This document shows, one piece after another, positions 30,249-38,701 of a stretch of DNA of 48,904 bases. How positions within the stretch are numbered: the stretch's first letter is position 1; every line of letters begins with the position of its first letter. Location: contig JBGUJZ010000031.1 in assembly GCA_045114175.1 (NCBI GenBank), positions 1 through 48,904 on the forward strand, in the 5' to 3' direction. Both the position numbers and the translations under genes were made by a program. The notes beneath the pieces are model-generated. The model was not told the origin of the DNA. It did not search any database and was given only the letters and a program-made list of their open reading frames with translations. Source of the stretch: Cacconaster sp045114175 (GTDB taxonomy: Bacteria; Bacteroidota; Bacteroidia; Bacteroidales; UBA932).

Positions 30249-30459
30249 AGTTGAAAAAGAATCTTTGATAGAGCGCGCTGGGATGGGGGTTTGGATATGC
30301 AATTGCTTGAAAATCAGCGATAAAAAAGTTTTATAGAAATTTTTTCGCTGATAATTAAGTACTTGTATTTTTTCTGAAAAAAACAATAGCAAAAAAATTT
30401 TTTTATCACATTTTTTTCACCCATTTTTGCTTGCTCAAAAACGGATAAAAACGGAAAAG
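30249..30459. other. AT-rich intergenic stretch before dnaA
   Basis: It holds an imperfect inverted repeat at 30313-30352 (ATCAGCG/CGCTGAT outer stem, A6/T6 inner stem), long A and T runs up to 30420 and a one-mismatch -7 box (CATTTTTG, 30422-30429) 30 nt before the dnaA start. I found no convincing DnaA box (TTATCCACA); the best is 7 of 9 on the reverse strand near 30292. It probably combines the end of the amidase transcript with the dnaA promoter; an origin cannot be shown. Confidence 0.4.
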
Positions 30460-31893
30460 ATGGGTATGCAGAAACACGATAGTGCTTGGAAGAAGTGCCA
30501 GGAGGTGATCAGGGACAATATCCCTGTTTCCGCGTACAATACCTGGTTCGCCCCGATCCACTCCGTTTCCCTCGAAAATAACATTCTTACCATCGAAGTC
30601 CAGTCGGACTATGTGCGCGAGCACATCGAGGCCAATTTCCTGGATTTGCTGAGCAAAGTGCTGCATCGCGTCATCGGACCGGATGCCCGCCTGCGCTACA
30701 AAGTTCGGATTGCCGATACCTTCATCACGGAGAACCAGCGTCCCGCACCGCGGATCCGCAACGTGGATATCCCCGCGCCGGATGTGGCTTCCAGCTATGA
30801 AGGCAGTCCCTACCTGATTCCGGGTATCAAGCGGCTCAACATAGATCCGCACCTCAATCCGCAGTACACGATGGAGAACTTCATCGAGGGTGAATGCAAC
30901 CGTCTGGCCCGCTCGGCCGGCCTGCGCATCGCAAGCACCCCGGGTCGGAATGCCTTCAATCCGCTTTTCATCTATGCCGGTCCCGGTCTTGGCAAGACGC
31001 ATCTCGCCCAGGCCATCGGCATAGCCGTCAAGGAACACTATCCTGAGAAAGTGGTGCTCTACGTGAACGCCAATACTTTCCAGAACCAGTATATGAACGC
31101 TGCCTGCACGGCCAAGAACAACAACAACTCCAACGAGGTTTCGGATTTCCTCCGCTACTATCAGCTGGTGGATGTGCTGATTCTGGACGATGTGCAGGAG
31201 TTCGCCGACAAGAAAGGCACCCAGGGCGCCTTCTTCCATATCTTCAATTATCTGCACCAGTGTGGCAAGCAATTGATCCTGACCTCCGACCGCCCGCCGG
31301 TAGAGCTGCAGGGACTCGACCAGCGTCTGCTCTCCCGCTTCAAGTGGGGACTCTCCGCCGAGCTGCTTCCGCCGTCCTACGAAACGCGTCTCGCCATCCT
31401 GCGCGCCAAGAGCCAGGCAGAGAGCGTGGATGTACCGGATGAGGTGCTGGAGTATGTGGCCCGCAACGTCAAGACCAACATTCGTGAGCTCGAGGGCACC
31501 CTCTTCTCGCTGATTGCCAATGCTACCTTCACCAAGAAGGAACTGACGCTGCGCCTGGCAGAGGATCTGGTGGACAAGATTGTCTGCGAACACAAGGTGG
31601 AAATCTCCGTGAACCGCATCCAGAACGCGGTTTGCAACTACTTCAATATCACGACCGACCAGTTCCTTTCCAAGACGCGCAAGCGCGAGATCGTGCAGGC
31701 GCGCCAGATTGCGATGTACCTGAGCCGCAACCTCACCAAGACGTCGCTCTCCTCGATCGGTACGCAACTGGGCGGCAAGGATCACGCCACGGTGCTTCAC
31801 GCCTGCAACACGGTCTGCGACCTGATGGACACGGACCGTTCGTTCCGGGGGTATGTCACCGACATCGAAAAGCAATTGACTTCCGCCGAGTAA
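30460..31893 (+). CDS. dnaA: Chromosomal replication initiator DnaA
   Basis: A 477-residue DnaA. Domain I (AWKKCQEVIRDNIPVSAYNTWFAP) is followed by a linker and the AAA+ domain: YTMENFIEGECN, Walker A at about residue 175 (GPGLGKTHLAQAIG), Walker B LILDDVQEF, sensor I LTSDRPP and the box VII arginine region QRLLSRFKWG. Domain IV, which binds DnaA boxes, ends with KTSLSSIGTQLGGKDHATVLHA. The ATG at 30460 (or 30466) is chosen over a TTG at 30427 located in the promoter box. It is followed by a terminator whose hairpin overlaps the stop codon. Confidence 0.97.
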   Translation: MGMQKHDSAWKKCQEVIRDNIPVSAYNTWFAPIHSVSLENNILTIEVQSDYVREHIEANFLDLLSKVLHRVIGPDARLRYKVRIADTFITENQRPAPRIRNVDIPAPDVASSYEGSPYLIPGIKRLNIDPHLNPQYTMENFIEGECNRLARSAGLRIASTPGRNAFNPLFIYAGPGLGKTHLAQAIGIAVKEHYPEKVVLYVNANTFQNQYMNAACTAKNNNNSNEVSDFLRYYQLVDVLILDDVQEFADKKGTQGAFFHIFNYLHQCGKQLILTSDRPPVELQGLDQRLLSRFKWGLSAELLPPSYETRLAILRAKSQAESVDVPDEVLEYVARNVKTNIRELEGTLFSLIANATFTKKELTLRLAEDLVDKIVCEHKVEISVNRIQNAVCNYFNITTDQFLSKTRKREIVQARQIAMYLSRNLTKTSLSSIGTQLGGKDHATVLHACNTVCDLMDTDRSFRGYVTDIEKQLTSAE

Positions 31894-31910
31894 CGCTCGG
31901 CGTTTTTTTT
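31884..31910 (+). terminator. Terminator overlapping the dnaA stop codon
   Basis: CGCCGAG and CTCGGCG form a 7-bp stem; the TAACG loop contains the TAA stop of dnaA. Eight T follow. The last two sense codons are thus part of the hairpin. Confidence 0.85.
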
Positions 31911-31918
31911 ATAGCCCT

Positions 31919-33352
31919 ATGGATACCAAGAGAGTATTGTCCTTTTTCCAGGAAATCACCCGTATTCCGCGCGAATCGGGTCATGAAGAACAGATTATCG
32001 CCTATCTCCAGCAATATGCCGCAGCACGTCGCCTTGAATGTAAAACCGACAAGGCCGGTAACGTGTTGATCGTCAAAGAGGCAACCCCTGGCTATGAGGA
32101 TCGTCCCACGGTCGTTCTCCAGAGCCATTCCGATATGGTCTGCGAGAAGAACGACGGCGTTGTTCACGACTTTTCCAAGGATCCGATCCGTTACGAAATC
32201 CGCGACGGTTGGATGGTGGCGCCCGACACGACCCTTGGCGCGGATGACGGTATCGGCATCGCGGCCCAGCTGGCGCTGATGGATGATGACAAGATTCCGC
32301 ACGGCCGGATTGAATCGCTCTTCACCGTTTCGGAAGAGACGGGTCTCGACGGTGCTAAGGCACTGAAGAAGGGGTTCTTTACCGGCAAGATCCTGCTGAA
32401 TCTGGACGACGAAGACGAGGGCGAGCTCTGCGTGGGCTGTGCAGGCGGCGTGGATACCACGGCGCTCTTCCACTATAAAACCAAAGCGCTGCCCGAATCG
32501 CACGTAATCACCCGTTTCGGCGTGAAGGGCGGTATTGGTGGCCACAGCGGAGACGATATCGACAAGGGCCGCGCCAACGCACTGCAACTGCTGGCCCGCT
32601 TCCTGAAGGAGGCACTTCATTATAAGATTGATCTCTGCGAGATTACCGGCGGTAACAAACGCAACGCCATTGCCCGCGAGGCGAGTGCCGTGGTGGCCAT
32701 TCCCGCCCGCAGCGAAAACGACGTGGTCAAGCTCTTCAACCGTTTTGTCAAAGAGATTGAATCTGAATATGCTACGACCGATCCCGAAGTCACCGGATTT
32801 GCCGAGCCGATGCCTGCCCGCAAGGAGGCGATCGATACGGCTACTTCCCGCCGACTGATTCTCGCGCTGGTGTCCGCGCCGCACGGCGTACTGGCAATGA
32901 GTGGGGATATCAAAGGACTGGTGGAGACCTCTTCCAACCTGGCTTCCATCAAGATGCTGCCGGGCGGTCGGATCCGGATCGGCTCTTCGCAGCGCAGCGC
33001 TATCAACTCGGCGCGCAGAGCGGCTGGCGAAAAGTTTGCAGCCGTCTTCGAACTCGCTGGCGCACAAGTTACCCACGAGTCGGAGTATCCGGGTTGGAAA
33101 CCGAATATGAACTCGCATATCAAGGATGTCTGTGTGGCGGCTTACCGCCGTCTGTTCCGCAAAGATCCAACGGTTCGCGCCATCCACGCCGGACTGGAAT
33201 GCGGTCTTTTCCTGGAGCAGTATCCGGATTTGGATATGATCTCTTTCGGCCCCACGCTGCGTGGCGTTCATGCCCCCGGCGAGCGGCTGGATCTGGCTTC
33301 TCTCGATAAATTCTGGGCATTCCTGCTGGAGGTCCTCAAAAGCGTCAAATAG
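31919..33352 (+). CDS. pepD: Aminoacyl-histidine dipeptidase (M20C, PepD)
   Basis: A 477-residue cytosolic metallopeptidase, the usual PepD length. Zinc-binding and catalytic motifs are VVLQSHSDMVC, LGADDGIGIAA, FTVSEETGLDGAK and NLDDEDEGELCVG. PepD splits Xaa-His dipeptides such as carnosine and other dipeptides. It begins 8 nt after the dnaA terminator, so its promoter is either weak or lies within dnaA; no TAnnTTTG box is visible in the gap. Rpe follows after 2 nt. Confidence 0.95.
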   Translation: MDTKRVLSFFQEITRIPRESGHEEQIIAYLQQYAAARRLECKTDKAGNVLIVKEATPGYEDRPTVVLQSHSDMVCEKNDGVVHDFSKDPIRYEIRDGWMVAPDTTLGADDGIGIAAQLALMDDDKIPHGRIESLFTVSEETGLDGAKALKKGFFTGKILLNLDDEDEGELCVGCAGGVDTTALFHYKTKALPESHVITRFGVKGGIGGHSGDDIDKGRANALQLLARFLKEALHYKIDLCEITGGNKRNAIAREASAVVAIPARSENDVVKLFNRFVKEIESEYATTDPEVTGFAEPMPARKEAIDTATSRRLILALVSAPHGVLAMSGDIKGLVETSSNLASIKMLPGGRIRIGSSQRSAINSARRAAGEKFAAVFELAGAQVTHESEYPGWKPNMNSHIKDVCVAAYRRLFRKDPTVRAIHAGLECGLFLEQYPDLDMISFGPTLRGVHAPGERLDLASLDKFWAFLLEVLKSVK

Positions 33353-33354
33353 TT

Positions 33355-34002
33355 ATGCGCAACATTGCACCTTCCATTCTTTCCGCCGACTTCGGCCACC
33401 TGGAGCGTGATGTCCGGATGGTCAATGAAAGTGCGGCTGGCTGGATTCATCTGGATATCATGGACGGCACCTTTGTGCCCAACATCTCCTTTGGCCTTCC
33501 GGTCAGTGCAGCCATCGCCAAAGTGGCTGAAAAGCCGATGGATGCCCACCTGATGATTGTGCATCCGGAAAAGTACGTGGAGCGCTTTGCCGCGCTCGGC
33601 GTGCAGTATATTTCGGTGCATATCGAGACATGTGAAGATCTCTCCGCCACGCTGGCTCAGATTCGCTCTGCAGGCGCCAAAGCGGGTATTGCCATCAATC
33701 CGGAGACCGACGCAGCACTGCTGACGCCTTATCTGAAGCAGGCTGATTTCATCCTGGTGATGTCCGTTCACCCGGGCTTCAGCGGTCAGTCGTTCATAGA
33801 GGGCTCCCTTGAGAAGGTCGCGCATGTGCGCGAAATGATTTCCGCAGCCGGTGCAGATTGCTTCATCGAGGTAGACGGCGGCGTGGGGATGCAGAATATC
33901 GAAGCGTTGGAAGCCGCTGGCGCATCGGTCTTTGTGGCTGGAAATGCTGCCTTCAAGGCCGCCGATCCCAAGGCTGCCATCGCCGCGCTGGCCGGCCTTT
34001 AA
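33355..34002 (+). CDS. rpe: Ribulose-phosphate 3-epimerase
   Basis: A 215-residue TIM-barrel enzyme interconverting ribulose 5-phosphate and xylulose 5-phosphate in the pentose phosphate pathway. Seen motifs: APSILSADFGHLERDV with the catalytic Asp in IHLDIMDGTFVPNISFG, metal-ligand His in MDAHLMIVHPEKY, VMSVHPGFSGQSF and the second catalytic Asp in CFIEVDGGVGMQNI. It lies 2 nt after pepD. The stop is 3 nt from the end of the convergent birA gene. Confidence 0.97.
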   Translation: MRNIAPSILSADFGHLERDVRMVNESAAGWIHLDIMDGTFVPNISFGLPVSAAIAKVAEKPMDAHLMIVHPEKYVERFAALGVQYISVHIETCEDLSATLAQIRSAGAKAGIAINPETDAALLTPYLKQADFILVMSVHPGFSGQSFIEGSLEKVAHVREMISAAGADCFIEVDGGVGMQNIEALEAAGASVFVAGNAAFKAADPKAAIAALAGL

Positions 34003-34005
34003 TTC

Positions 34006-34782
34006 CTAAAGCAGATAGCTGATCTCCTTGAACGCAAATTCAAGGAGCGCTCCGTCACGCCGTTCCATCTGGAGCAGTCCGGACGGGGTAAGACCGATGA
34101 TGCGCCCTTCGAACCGGGTGCCATCTACCGAGCGGGTAGTGGGGAGCAGGGGATCCGCATCGCGGCGGTCCACATACGTGTGCCACTCATTCTTTTGGAA
34201 CAGCCGATTCAGGTAGTCCTCGCGGAGTGCCCGGCGGCCCGTTTCCGTGGCGGTCTGAGCAAAGCGTCGGTCAAGATGCACCAACAGCCGCGGCAGTTCC
34301 TGCCGGATATTCCGCTCCACACCGGTCACCAGCACTAGTGAGGTGGCGTTGGGGGCTTCGCCAAAACTGCGCTGGTTGATGTTGAGGCCGATGCCTACTA
34401 CGCTGTCTGCCAATTTGTCAGCGGCGAGCGAATGCTCCAGCAGCATGCCGCAAATCTTCTTGCCGCTCACCAGGATGTCATTGGACCATTTGATGCAGGC
34501 TGCCACTCCTTCTTCCACCAGATAATCGGCTACGCCGAGCGCGGCGGCTTCAGAGAGCGAAAACTGGGCTGCAGCGGGCAGGGAAGTGGGTTTCCAGAGC
34601 ACGGAGAAGGTGAGATTCTCGCCCTCCCGGCTCTCCCAACGGTTGCCGCGCTGCCCCTTTCCGGCACTCTGCCAGCGAGCTGCGAAGACCGTTCCCGCGG
34701 GCAGGTTTTCCTTGGCTGCTGCGAGGCGGGTATTGGTGGAATCGACTTCGTCGAACCATTGGATGCGGTCGGTTTCTGCCAT
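34006..34782 (-). CDS. birA: Biotin--[acetyl-CoA-carboxylase] ligase
   Basis: A 258-residue mono-domain biotin protein ligase (no N-terminal HTH, so it is not a repressor). Catalytic motifs: FDEVDSTNTRLAAAKE, the biotinyl-AMP loop WQSAGKGQRGNRWESREG and the conserved CIKWSNDILVSGKKICGMLLE. A C-terminal SH3-like domain ends the protein. It attaches biotin to carboxylase carrier proteins. It is convergent with rpe and divergent from rsfS. Confidence 0.94.
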   Translation of the reverse strand: MAETDRIQWFDEVDSTNTRLAAAKENLPAGTVFAARWQSAGKGQRGNRWESREGENLTFSVLWKPTSLPAAAQFSLSEAAALGVADYLVEEGVAACIKWSNDILVSGKKICGMLLEHSLAADKLADSVVGIGLNINQRSFGEAPNATSLVLVTGVERNIRQELPRLLVHLDRRFAQTATETGRRALREDYLNRLFQKNEWHTYVDRRDADPLLPTTRSVDGTRFEGRIIGLTPSGLLQMERRDGALLEFAFKEISYLL

Positions 34783-34819
34783 TGTGGTCCGGTTTGGGGT
34801 TTTGGCTGAAAATTTGTAT

Positions 34820-34827
34820 TATCTTTG
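34820..34827 (+). promoter_or_regulatory. -7 promoter box of the rsfS-ftsH-cdsA-psd operon
   Basis: TATCTTTG gives a leader of about 28 nt. TTTG motifs upstream are at off-consensus spacing (15 and 23 nt). Confidence 0.6.
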
Positions 34828-34858
34828 CCTTGCGAAATTAGCTATTATTGTGTGATTG

Positions 34859-35218
34859 ATGAATAAAAAAGTGAATGAAGAAGTAAAGATCATCGCCGAC
34901 GCGATGCTCGATAAGAAAGCCAAGGATGTCATCTCGCTGGACCTCCGCAAGATTGGAACGGCCGTAGCGGACTACTTCGTGATCTGCAATGCAGACTCCT
35001 CCACCCAGGTGCAGGCCATTGCAGACGCGGTAGAAGAGGCAATGGATGCCTCAGGTCACCGCGTGGTGCGCCAGCAGGGCCGTGAAAACGCCTTCTGGAT
35101 CATCCTGGACTACACGGATACCGTAGTACACATTTTCAAGACCGACCAGCGCCTTTTCTACCGGCTGGAAGACCTGTGGGCCGACGCGGTCAAGACCGAA
35201 TACACTGACGAACAATGA
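34859..35218 (+). CDS. rsfS: Ribosome silencing factor RsfS
   Basis: A 119-residue protein of the RsfS/Iojap family, with core motifs DVISLDLRKIGTAVADYFVICNADSSTQVQAIAD and a C-terminal HIFKTDQRLFYRLEDLWADA. The ATG at 34859 is used; a TTG directly before it is in frame. RsfS binds L14 on the 50S subunit and blocks subunit joining in starvation. The stop overlaps the ftsH start by 4 nt (ATGA), so translation is coupled. Confidence 0.94.
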   Translation: MNKKVNEEVKIIADAMLDKKAKDVISLDLRKIGTAVADYFVICNADSSTQVQAIADAVEEAMDASGHRVVRQQGRENAFWIILDYTDTVVHIFKTDQRLFYRLEDLWADAVKTEYTDEQ

Positions 35219-37173
35219 GCAAGTCTCCCAAAAGTAAGAAAAAGACGGGCGCAGGACGCGCACCGGGCTGGCTGAACTGGTTTTATATCCTGCTGATCGG
35301 CGGCCTGGTTTACATGATGTTTACCCCCGGGACAAGCGGCCCCGTGAAGAAAGAGTGGGTAGATGTCAAGACGCAGATCCTTCCCGAAGGGTATGTGGAC
35401 AAGATTGTCTATGTCCGCAACCAGCGCCGTGGCGAAATTCACCTGAACTCCGCCGGCGTGGACCGTTATAAAGATCAGTTTACCGGCAAGATTCCGAAGT
35501 CCGGCCCGCACTTCTATTTCCTCGTAACCGAGAACTTTGATGCGGAAACGGAGTTTGAATCCATCCGCAATACCCTCCCTGAGGCACGTCAGTACAAGAT
35601 TGTGATTGACGAGCATATCAATTACTGGGGCAAGATCCTCGACTGGCTGCTCTTCCCGCTAATCCTGATTGCCATGTGGCTGATCATGTTCCGCCCGATG
35701 CGCAACATGGGCGGCGGTGGCGGCGGCGGCATCGGCGGCGTCTTCAACGTGGGCAAGTCGCAGGCCAAGATGTACGACAAGAGTGGCAGCCAGAAGGTGA
35801 CCTTTAAGGATGTGGCCGGTCTGGAAGAGGCCAAGGTAGAGGTCAAGGAGATCGTGGATTTCCTCAAGAACCCCAAGAAATACACCGCCCTGGGTGGCAA
35901 GATTCCCAAGGGTGCGTTGCTGGTAGGCCCTCCGGGTACCGGTAAGACCCTGCTGGCCAAAGCAGTGGCAGGGGAGGCCAACGTGCCGTTCTTCTCCATT
36001 TCCGGTTCCGATTTCGTGGAGATGTTCGTGGGTGTGGGTGCTTCCCGCGTACGCGACCTCTTCCGTCAGGCCAAGGAGAAGGCTCCCTGCATCGTCTTCA
36101 TTGACGAGATCGACGCCGTGGGCCGTGCCCGCAGCAAGAATGCCGGCTTCACCTCCAACGACGAGCGGGAGAATACCCTGAACCAGTTGCTGACCGAGAT
36201 GGACGGTTTCGGCTCCAACTCCGGTGTCATCATCCTGGCTGCAACCAACCGCGCCGATATCCTGGACCGCGCGCTGATGCGTGCCGGCCGTTTCGACCGT
36301 CAGATTCACGTGGAGCTCCCGGAACTCAAGGAGCGTTTCGATATTTTCAAAGTGCACCTGCGCGGCCTCAAGTTGGCAGATGGTTTCCAGATTGATTTTC
36401 TGGCCAAGCAGACGCCCGGTTTCTCCGGCGCCGATATTGCCAATGTCTGCAACGAGGCGGCTCTGATCGCTGCCCGTCACGACAAACAGGCTATTGACAA
36501 GCAGGACTTCTTGGATGCGATAGACCGCATCGTAGGCGGTCTTGAGCGCAAGAGCAAGATTATCACGCCGGAAGAGAAGCGTACCATCGCCCACCACGAG
36601 GCGGGTCATGCGACGGTCAGCTGGCTGCTGCCGAACGCCAATCCGCTCCTCAAAGTGACCATTATCCCGCGCGGACAGGCGCTGGGTGCTGCCTGGTATC
36701 TGCCGGAAGAGCGCCAGCTCCACACGGTAGATCAGATTAAGGACGAGATGGCAGCCACCATCGGCGGCCGCGTGGCCGAAGAGCTGGTCAACGGTGTGGT
36801 TTCTACCGGCGCGCTGAACGACCTTGAGAAACTCACCCGTCAGGCTTACGCTATGGTCTCCTACTTCGGTATGAGCGACAAGGTGGGCAATGTCTCCTTC
36901 TACGACTCCACGGGCCGCAGCGAAATGTCGCTGACGCGTCCCTACAGCGAAAAGACTGCAGAAGTTATTGACAACGAGGCGCGCAAGCTGATTGACGAAG
37001 CCCATGAAACCGCCCGCCGCGTTCTTACCGAGAACCGCGAAGGGTTCGAACAGCTCGCGCAGATGCTGCTCGAGCGCGAAGTGATCTTCTCAGAAGATTT
37101 GGAAAAGATCTTTGGTCCCCGCAAAGGCGGACAGGACCCGAACAAGTTGCTGAAAGATGAAGGAGCTGCCTAA
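35215..37173 (+). CDS. ftsH: ATP-dependent zinc metalloprotease FtsH
   Basis: A 652-residue membrane-bound AAA+ protease. The first membrane helix is at about residues 16-37 (WFYILLIGGLVYMMF), a periplasmic domain follows, and the second helix (LLFPLILIAMWLIMF) is followed by a Gly-rich linker (MGGGGGGGIGG). Walker A GPPGTGKTLLAKAVAGEANV is near residue 237, Walker B CIVFIDEIDA and the SRH come next, and the HEAGH zinc site is at about residue 461. It degrades membrane proteins and regulators. The 3' end overlaps cdsA by 17 bp. Confidence 0.97.
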   Translation: MSKSPKSKKKTGAGRAPGWLNWFYILLIGGLVYMMFTPGTSGPVKKEWVDVKTQILPEGYVDKIVYVRNQRRGEIHLNSAGVDRYKDQFTGKIPKSGPHFYFLVTENFDAETEFESIRNTLPEARQYKIVIDEHINYWGKILDWLLFPLILIAMWLIMFRPMRNMGGGGGGGIGGVFNVGKSQAKMYDKSGSQKVTFKDVAGLEEAKVEVKEIVDFLKNPKKYTALGGKIPKGALLVGPPGTGKTLLAKAVAGEANVPFFSISGSDFVEMFVGVGASRVRDLFRQAKEKAPCIVFIDEIDAVGRARSKNAGFTSNDERENTLNQLLTEMDGFGSNSGVIILAATNRADILDRALMRAGRFDRQIHVELPELKERFDIFKVHLRGLKLADGFQIDFLAKQTPGFSGADIANVCNEAALIAARHDKQAIDKQDFLDAIDRIVGGLERKSKIITPEEKRTIAHHEAGHATVSWLLPNANPLLKVTIIPRGQALGAAWYLPEERQLHTVDQIKDEMAATIGGRVAEELVNGVVSTGALNDLEKLTRQAYAMVSYFGMSDKVGNVSFYDSTGRSEMSLTRPYSEKTAEVIDNEARKLIDEAHETARRVLTENREGFEQLAQMLLEREVIFSEDLEKIFGPRKGGQDPNKLLKDEGAA

Positions 37174-38011
37174 ACGGATCCTCAGCGGTGTCGCCATCCT
37201 GGCCGTGACTGCGGCCGGGGTGCTGATCAACGAGTATCTGTACGCGCTCTTCGTGACCGCCGTCGCCGTGCTCGCCACCGTTGAGTATTACCGCATGGCC
37301 GTTCCGGGACGTTTTCTGAAGGAGAAGATTTGTATTATTTTGGCTGAAGCATTCGTTCTTCTTAGTCAGTATCCCGTTTTTGACGTGATAGAATACGCTT
37401 TTTTACTTTCTCCATTGCTAGTAGCCGTCTCTCTGTTGCTATTGATATTTGATGGTGCTAAGAAGCCGGTTCTTGATGCAAATCTCTTCTTTCCCTTGTT
37501 GTATATTCTGATACCGTTATATTCCTCGATTGTTTTAACTTATTCTCAAGCAGGTTACTATACGCCACTAAGAGTTGCGCCCATCATTGCCGTCGCTTGG
37601 ATTGCAGATATCGGCGCTTATTGCTTCGGGATGGCTTTCGGTCAGCGTCCGAACAGTAAGAAACTGGCGCCGGCTTTATCCCCGCATAAATCTTGGGCCG
37701 GCGTACTTGGATCGATTATCTTCGCTCTTCTCTCAACTTTTCTTTGCTGGTTGATCTTCAAATTACCTATACATACCGAAGCAAATGATGTCGAGGATTT
37801 ATCTCTTATCGCATGGATGGTCCTGGGCTTATTTATTGCAGTGTTTGGAACGCTTGGAGATCTTTTCGAATCTCTCATCAAACGCCATTTCGGCGTGAAG
37901 GATTCAAGCCATTTCATCCCTGGACATGGCGGTATTCTCGATCGGTTTGACGATTTGCTATTTGTTTTTCCAGCATCTGCTATTTACTATAGTTTCTTTG
38001 TCATATTATAA
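37157..38011 (+). CDS. cdsA: Phosphatidate cytidylyltransferase CdsA, compositionally mosaic
   Basis: A 284-residue inner-membrane enzyme making CDP-diacylglycerol. Many hydrophobic helices are seen, and the family signature is in the second half: SPHKSWAGVLGSII, LGDLFESLIKRHFGVKDSSHFIPGHGGILDRFDD, containing the catalytic acidic residues. The start overlaps the end of ftsH by 17 bp. The first 160 nt match the GC-rich neighbours; from about 37320 the coding drops to roughly 32-45% GC in most lines I counted, with codons such as TTA, CTA, ATA and AGT, and recovers at psd. This suggests that most of the gene was replaced by recombination with a relative. The enzyme itself appears intact. Confidence 0.94.
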   Translation: MKELPKRILSGVAILAVTAAGVLINEYLYALFVTAVAVLATVEYYRMAVPGRFLKEKICIILAEAFVLLSQYPVFDVIEYAFLLSPLLVAVSLLLLIFDGAKKPVLDANLFFPLLYILIPLYSSIVLTYSQAGYYTPLRVAPIIAVAWIADIGAYCFGMAFGQRPNSKKLAPALSPHKSWAGVLGSIIFALLSTFLCWLIFKLPIHTEANDVEDLSLIAWMVLGLFIAVFGTLGDLFESLIKRHFGVKDSSHFIPGHGGILDRFDDLLFVFPASAIYYSFFVIL

Positions 38012-38014
38012 CCC

Positions 38015-38689
38015 ATGGGACGCATCCGGATTCATAAAGAAGGCTACCGCATCATCATCGTCAACGCCCTGCTTTGGCTGGCGATTGCAGCGCTTTTCTT
38101 CGTGTTCTGCAGCAACCTGACGGTGAATATCATCGTCGCGGTGGTCTGCCTTGGATTCGCCATTTTCATGCTTCGTTTCTTCCGTGTTCCGCGCCGCGAT
38201 TCGGTGCGGGGAGAGAATCTCGTGATTGCCCCTGGCGATGGCCATGTGGTGGATATCCGCGAGGTGGAGGAGGATGAGTTTTTCCACAGCAAGTGCATCC
38301 GTATCTCCATTTTCCTCTCTGTATTCGACGTTCACGTCACCTGGTCGCCCGTCAGCGGCAAGGTGACCTATTACAACTATCATCCGGGCCGTTACCTGAT
38401 CGCTTTCCATCCCAAGGCTTCTGAAAAGAACGAACGTACCTCTATCGGCATCATGACCGATGACGGCCATCTGCTGATGTTCCGGCAGATTGCCGGCATC
38501 CTGGCGCGTCGTATCGTCTGCTATGCGCGTGAGGGCGAGCGGGTGGAGCAGACCGCACAGGCCGGCTTTATCAAATTCGGGTCGCGCATCGATCTCTTCT
38601 TGCCGCTGGATACCGAAGTGCTTGTCAAGAAAGGGGATGAGGTATTCGGACAGGAGACCGTGCTGGCCCACTTCAATCCTAACGACTAA
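38015..38689 (+). CDS. psd: Phosphatidylserine decarboxylase family protein
   Basis: A 224-residue short-form PSD. Two N-terminal membrane segments (VNALLWLAIAALFFVFC, VNIIVAVVCLGFAIFML) anchor it. The decarboxylase part has VIAPGDGHVV, IFLSVFDVHVTWSPVSG and the cleavage site in IKFGSRIDLFLP, where self-cleavage between Gly and Ser makes the pyruvoyl group. It produces phosphatidylethanolamine from the phosphatidylserine made downstream of CdsA, so cdsA and psd belong to one pathway. It starts 3 nt after cdsA and is GC-rich again. Confidence 0.93.
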   Translation: MGRIRIHKEGYRIIIVNALLWLAIAALFFVFCSNLTVNIIVAVVCLGFAIFMLRFFRVPRRDSVRGENLVIAPGDGHVVDIREVEEDEFFHSKCIRISIFLSVFDVHVTWSPVSGKVTYYNYHPGRYLIAFHPKASEKNERTSIGIMTDDGHLLMFRQIAGILARRIVCYAREGERVEQTAQAGFIKFGSRIDLFLPLDTEVLVKKGDEVFGQETVLAHFNPND

Positions 38690-38701
38690 ATTCGTATCGA
38701 T

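Noticed and set aside
30249..30459. Replication origin oriC before dnaA
   Set aside because: AT-rich with an inverted repeat, but no cluster of DnaA boxes is visible; at best one 7-of-9 match. GC-skew over the whole genome would be needed.
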